Below, in pieces: positions 1 through 6,093 of a stretch of 7,502 bases of DNA. The translations under genes and the position numbers were made by a program. The notes beneath the pieces are model-generated. The model saw only the letters and a list, made by a program, of their open reading frames with translations. It was not told the origin of the DNA and made no database searches. Positions within the stretch are counted from its first letter, which is position 1. Each line of letters begins with the position of its first letter. This DNA is from Verrucomicrobiota bacterium (GTDB taxonomy: Bacteria; Verrucomicrobiota; Verrucomicrobiae; Chthoniobacterales; UBA10450), in assembly GCA_005887855.1 (NCBI GenBank), contig VBQB01000162.1, positions 1 through 7,502 on the forward strand, read 5' to 3'.

Positions 1-2
1 TC

Positions 3-1739
3 GCCGGCTTTGCCGATTGGGCAAACTACGGCGCGATTTGGCTGACATGGTGGCTCGGCGATGCAACTGGCGATCTCGTTTTCACTCCCTTAGTTCTCCT
101 GTGGAGTATTGCCTCAAAACGAAGTTGGAATAAAAAGGAAGCTGCCGAAGTCGGCGCGCTCCTCCTGTTGCTGGTGGTGTTGAGCGCGGTGGTCTTTGGC
201 GGATGGCCTGCCGTTTCCGCCCGAAATTATCCAATCGTTTTAATTTGCGGACCGATTGTGATTTGGACTGCCTTCCGCTTTACGCAACGCGAAATTGCCA
301 CGGGAATTTTCATCCTGTCCGCGATCGCGGTGTGGGGGACCCTGCATGGCTTCGGCCCATTCGTCAGCGAAACGGAAAATCAGTCGCTTCTCGCCGTGCA
401 ATGGTGGACAGCCGTGCTGTCAATTACGGCGATGGCGCTTTCCGCCGGTATGGCCGAACGCCGGCGCGTTGAGGAAGAGCTTCAGCAACAAAAGGTAGTT
501 GTGGAGACCGCCAATAGGACCAAAGACCATTTCCCGGCCATGCTTTCGCACGAACTTCGTACTCCAATCACTCCGGTCATTTCCGCATTGGAACCGCTCG
601 AGACAGAGCCGGCGCAAACTGAGGAAGACAAGTTCGTGGAACCGGCGCCCGATCTGGAACCCGAGATCGCGCACCTTCTCTCAATCGACGTGGCTGGTTA
701 TTCCAAGCTATCGAACAATGAGCAGATTGAATTGCTGCAGCAATTAAATCAAATCGTGCGCAGCACCGAATGTTTTCGGGCTGCAGAAACAACGGGCAAA
801 CTCATCCGAGTGCCGACTGGAGACGGGATGGCACTCCTTTTTTTCCGCAGTCCAGAGGAGCCGGTGCGATGCGCGCTGGAAGTAAGCGGGGCCTTGCGAG
901 ATCATCCGCATATTCGGTTGCGAATGGGGGTTCACAGTGGCCCTGTCAGTAGAATCACTGACGTTAATGATAAAACGAACTTTGCAGGATCGGGAATCAA
1001 TCTCGCGCAGCGAGTACTTGATTGCGGTGATGCCGGACACATTCTCTTGTCAGCGCATGTAGCGGAAGATTTAGCGCAATACCGGCCCTGGCAGCCGTAC
1101 CTGCACGATCTCGGTGAATGCGAAGTGAAGCACGGGCTGCGCCTGCACTTGTTTAACCTCTACAAGGATGGTCTCGGAAATCCACAAGTTCCTGGGAAAC
1201 TCAGGCGCAGAAGAAGATGGAAGCGAGAATCGGACATAGTTCACCCAGTTAGCCTGCCCCGGCGGCCGAGGTCTCTGCTGGTAATTACTTTAGTAGTCGC
1301 TGCCCTCGCTATGGTGATTAGTTCTTTAACCTTTTTCCAGCGAGTATCACTGAGGATGACCCCATCGACTCCTCCCGAGGGGATGGCTAGCAAGGGCACG
1401 GTTTTGATTCCCGAGAAGAGTATCGCCGTGCTTCCCTTCGAAAACCGGAGCGAAGACAAAGCCAACGCGTACTTTGCCGAGGGTATCCAGGACGAGATTC
1501 TGACCCGCTTATCCAAGATCGCCGCTCTAAAGGTGATCTCGCGCACGTCCACGCAGCATTACAAAAGCGCGCCTGAAAACCTGCCTGAGATCGCCAGGCA
1601 ACTTGGCGTCGCCCACATCGTGGAAGGCAGCGTGCAGAAGAGCGGCGGCGCCGTGCGCGTAAACGTGCAGCTGATCAAAGCGGCCAATGATTCCCATCTT
1701 TGGGCTGATACCTTTGATCGCAAACTGACCGATATCTAG
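3..1739 (+). CDS. MASE1 sensor / H-box stub / class III nucleotide cyclase / TolB-like protein, 5' partial, prematurely ended
   Basis: The frame is open from the left edge, so the true start lies outside the window; the in-frame TTG at 168 falls inside a membrane helix and is unlikely to be the start. In order: a MASE1-type membrane sensor (W-W-L-G-D-A-T-G-D-L motif near 48-77, hydrophobic helices to about 445); a short coiled coil (about 453-536); a histidine-kinase H-box, M-L-S-H-E-L-R-T-P, with His at 549-551; then, with no ATPase domain, a class III adenylate/guanylate cyclase domain (about 660-1170). Its metal-binding Asp codons are at 687 (S-I-D-V-A-G) and 822 (T-G-D-G), and the N-x3-R pair is at 999 and 1011. 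A basic stretch precedes a transmembrane helix (1272-1338), followed by a TolB/FlgO-like domain from S-I-A-V-L-P-F-E-N (1419). The protein ends at D-R-K-L-T-D-I, where relatives continue into TPR repeats. Probable role: membrane-linked cyclic-nucleotide signalling. Domain calls are strong; activity is uncertain. Confidence 0.85.
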   Translation, partial: AGFADWANYGAIWLTWWLGDATGDLVFTPLVLLWSIASKRSWNKKEAAEVGALLLLLVVLSAVVFGGWPAVSARNYPIVLICGPIVIWTAFRFTQREIATGIFILSAIAVWGTLHGFGPFVSETENQSLLAVQWWTAVLSITAMALSAGMAERRRVEEELQQQKVVVETANRTKDHFPAMLSHELRTPITPVISALEPLETEPAQTEEDKFVEPAPDLEPEIAHLLSIDVAGYSKLSNNEQIELLQQLNQIVRSTECFRAAETTGKLIRVPTGDGMALLFFRSPEEPVRCALEVSGALRDHPHIRLRMGVHSGPVSRITDVNDKTNFAGSGINLAQRVLDCGDAGHILLSAHVAEDLAQYRPWQPYLHDLGECEVKHGLRLHLFNLYKDGLGNPQVPGKLRRRRRWKRESDIVHPVSLPRRPRSLLVITLVVAALAMVISSLTFFQRVSLRMTPSTPPEGMASKGTVLIPEKSIAVLPFENRSEDKANAYFAEGIQDEILTRLSKIAALKVISRTSTQHYKSAPENLPEIARQLGVAHIVEGSVQKSGGAVRVNVQLIKAANDSHLWADTFDRKLTDI

Positions 1740-1750
1740 AGCAGGAGATC
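1731..1750 (+). other. Frameshift/deletion junction splitting the cyclase-TPR gene
   Basis: Frame 3 reads L-T-D-I then TAG at 1737-1739. From 1739 the family sequence resumes in frame 2 (E-Q-E-I-A-A-K-P). In relatives I recall, roughly 20-25 residues (a segment of the type F-A-V-x-S-E-V-A) separate these two motifs, and they are absent here. Rejoining the frames needs insertion of 3k+1 bases, so a deletion of about 60-75 bp of that class would explain both the missing residues and the shift. The size is an inference from memory of the family. Confidence 0.7.
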
Positions 1751-1792
1751 GCTGCTAAACCGACGGACAATCCTGAAGCCTACGATGCCTAC

Positions 1793-3022
1793 TTGCGTGG
1801 GCTGGCTTATAATCTGAAAACGACAACTTCACCCGCGAACTCCCTTGGCGCGCAGAAATATCTGAGAGAAGCGGTGCGGTTGGACCCGAAGTTTGCCCTT
1901 AGCTGGGCGCTGCTGTCACACGTGGATGCGAGCGGCTACATCGTACAGAGTCTTCAACCAACGGTCGCCCTCCGTGAAGAGGCGCGGCAGGCAGCCGAAA
2001 CCGCGCTCACTCTTCAGCCCAATCTCGGCGAGGCCGTAGTAGCCAAGGGCTATTACCACTACGCCTGCCTGAAGGATTACGACACTGCGGTGCGTTACTT
2101 TGAGCAAGCGCGCCAGTTCTTGCCGAATAGCAGCCAGATTCCCGAATCGCTGGCCTATGTTGCGCGGAGGCGAGGCCAGTGGGACCGGAGCGAGTCGTAC
2201 TTCAACGAAGCCGAGCGCCTCGACCCGCGCAACGTCAACCTGCTCAGCGAACACGCGGCTTCCTATATCGCCCTTCGTCGTTTCCCCGAAGCGCTGCGGA
2301 AGCTTGATCAGGTTCTCGATATCACACCCGACGACGTCGATATCCTCACGGTCAAGGCGGGTATTGCGCAAGCTGAGGGCGACCTGCCGCGGGCTGCTGC
2401 ACTACTAGCTCCGCTTCATCCGAACGCCGACGACTCCTATGCGTTGGAAACACAAGTTTACCAAGAGATCTTGGAGCGCCGCCCTGCACAAATCACCCCT
2501 CGGCTAAAGGAAATACTTACCAAGCCTGATCCAGCGTTGGGTCCCATCAATAGCGAACTGCGCTTTTGGCTAGGCTGGGCGCAAGAAGTCGCCGGCGACC
2601 ATGCCGCCGCCCAGGGAAGTTGGCGACAAGCGCGCAGCGAACTGGAATCTTTTCTCAAAGAACAGCCGGACAATTATTTCGTCATTGGATATCTCGCGCT
2701 TACCAATATGGGCTTGGGCGACAAAGCCGCCGCGTTGGCTCTGTCGGAACGGGCCATGGCCGCGCTGCCGATCGAAAAAGACGCGGTGACTGGTCCAATT
2801 CCGATCGAGATCCTGGCCCGGGTGGCGGCGCAGATGGGAGAGCCCGACCGCGCCATCGCCGCTTTACAGAAACTACTCTCGATTCCATATGCTGGGCCTT
2901 TCCCTGCGGGCCCGCTCACTCCTGCGCTTCTCCGGCTCGATCCGATGTTCGATCCCCTTCGCAACGATCCGCGTTTCCAAAAGCTCATCGCCTCTATCGC
3001 GCTGAACAACACAAAACGGTAG
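1793..3022 (+). CDS. TPR-repeat tail of the split cyclase/TolB gene (frameshifted fragment)
   Basis: This is the C-terminal TPR half expected to follow a TolB-like domain in adenylate-cyclase/TolB/TPR proteins. Homology-like sequence begins before the nominal TTG start at 1793: the same frame is open from 1718 and from 1739 reads E-Q-E-I-A-A-K-P-T-D-N-P-E-A-Y-D-A-Y-L-R-G, the usual link into the TPRs. Helical TPR-like pairs lie at about residues 80-111, 114-147, 148-181, 254-290, 293-325 and 336-365 of the 409. The end, L-R-L-D-P-M-F-D-P-L-R-N-D-P-R-F, is the characteristic close of this family. No ATG lies near the front and no Shine-Dalgarno precedes 1793, so independent translation is doubtful. 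TPRs act in protein-protein contact. I infer a 3' gene fragment disconnected by a deletion near 1737. A sequencing or assembly error, or programmed frameshifting, are the alternatives. Confidence 0.8.
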   Translation: MRGLAYNLKTTTSPANSLGAQKYLREAVRLDPKFALSWALLSHVDASGYIVQSLQPTVALREEARQAAETALTLQPNLGEAVVAKGYYHYACLKDYDTAVRYFEQARQFLPNSSQIPESLAYVARRRGQWDRSESYFNEAERLDPRNVNLLSEHAASYIALRRFPEALRKLDQVLDITPDDVDILTVKAGIAQAEGDLPRAAALLAPLHPNADDSYALETQVYQEILERRPAQITPRLKEILTKPDPALGPINSELRFWLGWAQEVAGDHAAAQGSWRQARSELESFLKEQPDNYFVIGYLALTNMGLGDKAAALALSERAMAALPIEKDAVTGPIPIEILARVAAQMGEPDRAIAALQKLLSIPYAGPFPAGPLTPALLRLDPMFDPLRNDPRFQKLIASIALNNTKR

Positions 3023-3124
3023 AATTCGTAACCGTGCGACGATTGAGTCGACATATTTTCACGTCACAGGAAAATCGATATTTTTGAGGACTGAGAATAA
3101 ACTGAAAAAGGCATTGCAGCGTCC

Positions 3125-3162
3125 TGTCGATCTTGGCATCCGATCGATCGCCGAGATCGGCA
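3125..3162 (+). terminator. Possible terminator hairpin between convergent genes
   Basis: A 13-bp stem (3125-3137 with 3150-3162) encloses a 12-nt loop. All 13 positions pair in the plus-strand RNA: 11 Watson-Crick and 2 U-G wobbles. In the minus-strand RNA the two wobbles become A-C mismatches, so the fold favours transcripts coming from the signalling gene upstream. It sits between gene ends at 3022 and 3211. No U-tract follows, so it is not a classical intrinsic terminator; it could instead protect the 3' end. Nothing else was recognised in 3023-3210. Confidence 0.35.
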
Positions 3163-3210
3163 ACAGATTTACCTAGGCTGCAATCAACGGGGTGTTGCGG
3201 CTAAGAGTCC

Positions 3211-5298
3211 TCAAGGCGCGACCAAGCTCCAGCCAGCCGGGACAGTCGGGCCGTACGCCGAACCGCCGTAAACGTTGTTGTTGAGGTACCATATCGCTGT
3301 GCGACGGGTGTTGGCATTGTAAAGCACATAATCCGGTTTGCCGTCGCCGTTAAAGTCGGCTGTAGCCGCCAACTCCCAACCACTGGGAAGGGTCGGCCCA
3401 AAAGCGCCTCCAACGAGCGTTCGTCCTGATAAGTACCAGATTGCTGTTCGGCCCGTACTGGAATTGAACAAGGCATAATCTGTGTGGCCGTCGCGATTAA
3501 AATCCGCTACACCCATCAAGCTCCAGCCGGCCGGAAGAGTTGGGCCGAAGCCACCGATGACGTAAACGTTGTTGTTGAGGTACCATATCGCCGTTTGACG
3601 GGTGCCGGCCTTGTAAAGGACATAATCCGGTTTGCCGTCGCCGCTAAAGTCGGCTGCAGCCACCAATTCCCAGCCAGTGGGAAGAGTCGGCCCATAAGCG
3701 CTTCCGATGAACGTTGGCCCTGACAAATACCAGATCCCCGTTCGATCCGAGATAGGGTTAAACAGGGCATAATCTGTATGGCCGTCGCGATTAAAATCCG
3801 CCACGCTGGCCAACCCCCAGCCGGCTAAAAGAGTTGGGCCGTACGCCGAGCCGATGAAAAGGTTGTTGTCGAGATACCATATCGCGGTTTGACGAGTGCT
3901 GGCTCTCCGAAGCACATAGTCCGGGCTGCCGTCGCCGTTAAAGTCGAATACTGCAGCCCGGGCTGCAGTGCGAGGCGCACCCGCCAAATCGTAACCAATG
4001 ACGTCGAGATTGACACCCTCAGGCGATGTCGCCGTGACGTCGGAAGACTGGCCCGCACAAACAAATGCATTCTGCACATACGGATGCGCTTGAGGGCATG
4101 CGGGGCTCAACCAATCCCCGAAATCGCCGTTCGAATTCTGATTGAAATTGACGATGTTGGTGCTGCCGCTATTGATCGAAAAATAGCGCGCCCCGGTCGA
4201 GCTGACATTTCTGTGGCCGGTCGAGGACCAACTGAACAGGTCCTGCGGGCGGAGATTAGAGAGGCTTGCGTCCGATCCAAAACCAATGACCTCATCAATT
4301 TCGTGCTCCGTCGAACGCTGCGCGTCGTAGTTGCTCGCGCTGGGGGGACGGGTGAACTGAAACGGGTTCGAGGAATTGAGTGTAACGATTCCATCATACG
4401 GACCGCCCAGGCTGCCGTTTGCAGACATCGCCGGTGGCGTGTTCAACCCCACTGCTCGCCCGCCCGCGCTCGACGGCTTGATATTAGGGGATAATGCGGT
4501 GCCTGGCAGGCTCGCGTTCGCGAGAATGTCGTTGCTGGTCCTTGCATCCGCTCTCAGCGCATTGATATACGTGCTCCACGGAATCGTGTAGACCACTAAG
4601 TCACTTTGCGAGGTAGTTGCCGACGGCAAAGGAGTGCCGTTTGGCGCAGTGGCTGAGTAGCGGAAAAGAATCTGGATCGTGATTGGATCGCTGAACAGCG
4701 ACTCGTAAATCGAGATGGCTCGGTTAATCATCGCCTCGATCGCCGCCGCGTTTGGATTGGTGGTAATCGAGCTGTCGAACGTTGCGTGAATGATCAGCCC
4801 GGCACTAGCCGTCGTCGTAGCTGTCATTACATCCGAGTAGCGGCCTAGAGTGGTCGCATCATAAGCGCGCACCCGATAGTAGTAGGTCGTGCCCGGGCTC
4901 AATCCGGTCACAACCCGACCGGTCACGTTGCCAACATCCAAGTCGCGGTAACCATTCACGTAACTGCTAAACGAGCTGCTCGTGGAAACATCCAGCCGGT
5001 AGCCGATCGCGCTGCTTACGCTGTCCCAACTCGCCATAAAGCCGCTACGCGTCGGCGCTGGTCCTTGCGGCAAACCAGTTTCAGTTTGTGCTGGAATTTC
5101 GCCAACGTTCGGAAACTCGAGAGCCGTTTGCGACTCCGCCCGCGTCTCGTGCGTTCCGGTGCCCGCTTCGAATGCAGGCGATGCGCTCGGGATGTCATTT
5201 CGCTCTGGCAAACTTGTGTCGCCGCCGAACGCAGCCAGTCCCAACATAACACCAGCAGCAAAAATAATTGAGCCCGTTAGCGGAACGCCTCGATGCAT
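3211..5298 (-). CDS. Secreted FN3 / HExxE metalloprotease-like protein with C-terminal FG-GAP/VCBS-type repeats
   Basis: The 695-residue product starts with a signal peptide (basic R3, hydrophobic core about 8-25), so it should be exported. A fibronectin type III domain spans about 77-163 (ending T-T-Y-Y-Y-R-V-R-A-Y-D). Residues about 168-438 resemble a zinc-metalloprotease family seen in secreted bacterial proteins (NF038122-like, from memory): the motif at 331-338 is E-H-E-I-D-E-V-I, an HExxE rather than HExxH, and the domain closes with E-G-V-N-L-D-V-I-G-Y-D-L. From residue 452 five repeats begin with D-F-N/S-x-D-G, a calcium-binding-like loop, and the protein ends with the last repeat; there is no PEP-CTERM or other sorting tail. 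ATG 5298 is supported by an AGGGGA ribosome site. Protease activity is not certain and the substrate is unknown; an adhesive or matrix role is possible. It lies 95 bp downstream of the transglycosylase gene. Confidence 0.85.
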   Translation of the reverse strand: MHRGVPLTGSIIFAAGVMLGLAAFGGDTSLPERNDIPSASPAFEAGTGTHETRAESQTALEFPNVGEIPAQTETGLPQGPAPTRSGFMASWDSVSSAIGYRLDVSTSSSFSSYVNGYRDLDVGNVTGRVVTGLSPGTTYYYRVRAYDATTLGRYSDVMTATTTASAGLIIHATFDSSITTNPNAAAIEAMINRAISIYESLFSDPITIQILFRYSATAPNGTPLPSATTSQSDLVVYTIPWSTYINALRADARTSNDILANASLPGTALSPNIKPSSAGGRAVGLNTPPAMSANGSLGGPYDGIVTLNSSNPFQFTRPPSASNYDAQRSTEHEIDEVIGFGSDASLSNLRPQDLFSWSSTGHRNVSSTGARYFSINSGSTNIVNFNQNSNGDFGDWLSPACPQAHPYVQNAFVCAGQSSDVTATSPEGVNLDVIGYDLAGAPRTAARAAVFDFNGDGSPDYVLRRASTRQTAIWYLDNNLFIGSAYGPTLLAGWGLASVADFNRDGHTDYALFNPISDRTGIWYLSGPTFIGSAYGPTLPTGWELVAAADFSGDGKPDYVLYKAGTRQTAIWYLNNNVYVIGGFGPTLPAGWSLMGVADFNRDGHTDYALFNSSTGRTAIWYLSGRTLVGGAFGPTLPSGWELAATADFNGDGKPDYVLYNANTRRTAIWYLNNNVYGGSAYGPTVPAGWSLVAP
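3214..3945 (-). repeat. Five tandem 147-bp (49-residue) coding repeats, alternating A-B-A-B-A
   Basis: On the plus strand the motif GCCGTCGC recurs at 3340, 3487, 3634, 3781 and 3928, exactly 147 bp apart. It is the complement of the D-G part of each D-F-x-x-D-G start, with Asp at residues 452, 501, 550, 599 and 648. Type A units carry K/S-P-D-Y-V-L and I-W-Y-L-D/N-N-N; type B units carry H-T-D-Y-A-L-F-N and I-W-Y-L-S-G. All share x-Y/F-G-P-T-x-x-x-G-W. Like types match best at 294 bp: the stretches from 3268 and 3562 are identical for about 30 bases. This points to duplication of an A-B pair. The repeats probably form a beta-propeller-like or calcium-binding module (family inference). Confidence 0.9.
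3950..3969. repeat. 20-bp perfect palindrome at the protease/repeat domain border
   Basis: ACTGCAGCCCGGGCTGCAGT equals its own reverse complement over all 20 bases; flanking bases 3949 and 3970 no longer pair. It lies in the coding sequence and encodes the linker T-A-A-R-A-A (residues 444-449) immediately before the first repeat at residue 452. The Ala/Arg codon composition could produce it by chance. Confidence 0.8.
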
Positions 5299-5302
5299 CT
5301 CT

Positions 5303-5308
5303 TCCCCT
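5303..5308 (-). promoter_or_regulatory. Ribosome binding site for the metalloprotease-like gene
   Basis: Read on the minus strand, AGGGGA lies 4 nt before ATG 5298. It is purine-rich and close to the Shine-Dalgarno consensus. Together with the signal peptide directly after the ATG, it fixes this start. Confidence 0.5.
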
Positions 5309-5393
5309 GGAAAAGGGGTTTATGGGCTTTTTTGTGAGGTGGCAAGCCTCAATTTGGTCGACAATTCATCATGGGTGTGCGTGCGTGTGATCG

Positions 5394-6065
5394 TCACATG
5401 CGACCCCGCCGTTTGTAGAATTGGTAGCGCTCAACGATGGAATCGACGTATTTGCGCGTTCCGGGGAAATCGATATTTCGGAGGAACGTCTGTGCCGGCA
5501 CCGCGGCGGCACCGTCTCCGCCGCTCCATCGTTGCGCGCGACTGGCGCCGGCATTGTATTCGGCGAGCGCGAAGGGCATTGGATCCGACTGCGTTTCCCA
5601 GTGTTCGAACGCGCGATGCAAATACCAGGCGCCTGCTTCGAGATTTGTTTTCGGATCGAAAAGTTGATCCACGCGGAAATTGTCGATCTTATTTTCGTGC
5701 GCCCATTCATTGGCCGCTTTTTCGCTTACTTGCATGAGCCCTCGCTCTCCTGCACTGCCATGTTTTTTGGGATCGAACCGGCTCTCCCGCCAAACGACCG
5801 CCTTCACCAGCATCGGATCGAGATGGTGTTGCATAGCGATCGAACGAATCAGACGATCGTATTGTTGAAACCGGGCGGGGCTCATCCATTCGTAGAACGT
5901 GTAGATTGGATCACCCGATCGCACGGCCAGATAAGCGAAACCTGCGGCCAACGCGAGCAGGACGCACAGGACGAATTTGAACAAGAAGCGGATCATAGCG
6001 CGCTGCGAAAGACTGGATAACTGATCGGACGCAGCGTAACTCACATTAAATTTCAATTCACTCAT
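5394..6065 (-). CDS. Membrane-anchored lytic transglycosylase (SLT domain)
   Basis: A soluble-lytic-transglycosylase-type (Slt, GH23) domain cleaves the MurNAc-GlcNAc bond of peptidoglycan to give 1,6-anhydro ends. From the ATG at 6065 (223 residues), a hydrophobic helix at about 25-47 should anchor or export the protein. The catalytic domain follows: E-S-R-F-D-P with catalytic Glu94, G-L-M-Q at 109-112, A-E-Y-N-A-G at 168-173, and a Y-V-D-S-I-V-E-R-Y-Q-F-Y ending typical of the family. The start is not settled. ATG 5996 (M-I-R-F-L-F-K-F) would give a shorter protein starting right at the membrane helix and leave more room for divergent promoters; TTG 6080 also opens the frame. No candidate has a clear Shine-Dalgarno. 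The domain is complete with all key motifs, so it is probably active in cell-wall remodelling. It may be co-transcribed with the next minus-strand gene. Confidence 0.9.
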   Translation of the reverse strand: MSELKFNVSYAASDQLSSLSQRAMIRFLFKFVLCVLLALAAGFAYLAVRSGDPIYTFYEWMSPARFQQYDRLIRSIAMQHHLDPMLVKAVVWRESRFDPKKHGSAGERGLMQVSEKAANEWAHENKIDNFRVDQLFDPKTNLEAGAWYLHRAFEHWETQSDPMPFALAEYNAGASRAQRWSGGDGAAAVPAQTFLRNIDFPGTRKYVDSIVERYQFYKRRGRM

Positions 6066-6093
6066 CGTTGCGTCGATCAATCAAAGCTAATCT

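Noticed and set aside
168..170. TTG at 168 as the start of the first gene
   Set aside because: The frame is open to the left edge and the upstream residues carry a MASE1 motif, so the start lies outside the window.
3214..3945. Regular repeats considered as a CRISPR array
   Set aside because: The period is 147 bp, the repeats are in frame throughout, and both the conserved and variable parts encode protein. There are no short direct repeats with unique spacers.
3889..4494. 201-codon plus-strand open frame opposite the metalloprotease-like gene
   Set aside because: Shadow of the minus-strand gene. It is Arg/Ala-rich with no recognisable motif, while the opposite strand has a full set of domains.
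5318..5345. Minus-strand promoter-like pair TTGCCA / ATAAAC, 16-nt spacer
   Set aside because: The -35 match is good but the -10 is poor, and the promoter rules for this lineage are unknown. Not supported enough to annotate.
5335..5351. 5-bp inverted repeat TGAGG/CCTCA as a terminator for the transglycosylase
   Set aside because: The stem is short and, in the minus-strand transcript, is followed by A residues rather than U.
5394..6020. Long plus-strand open frames (for example 5421-6020) opposite the transglycosylase
   Set aside because: The minus strand carries complete SLT catalytic motifs; the plus-strand products show no domain and no start signal.
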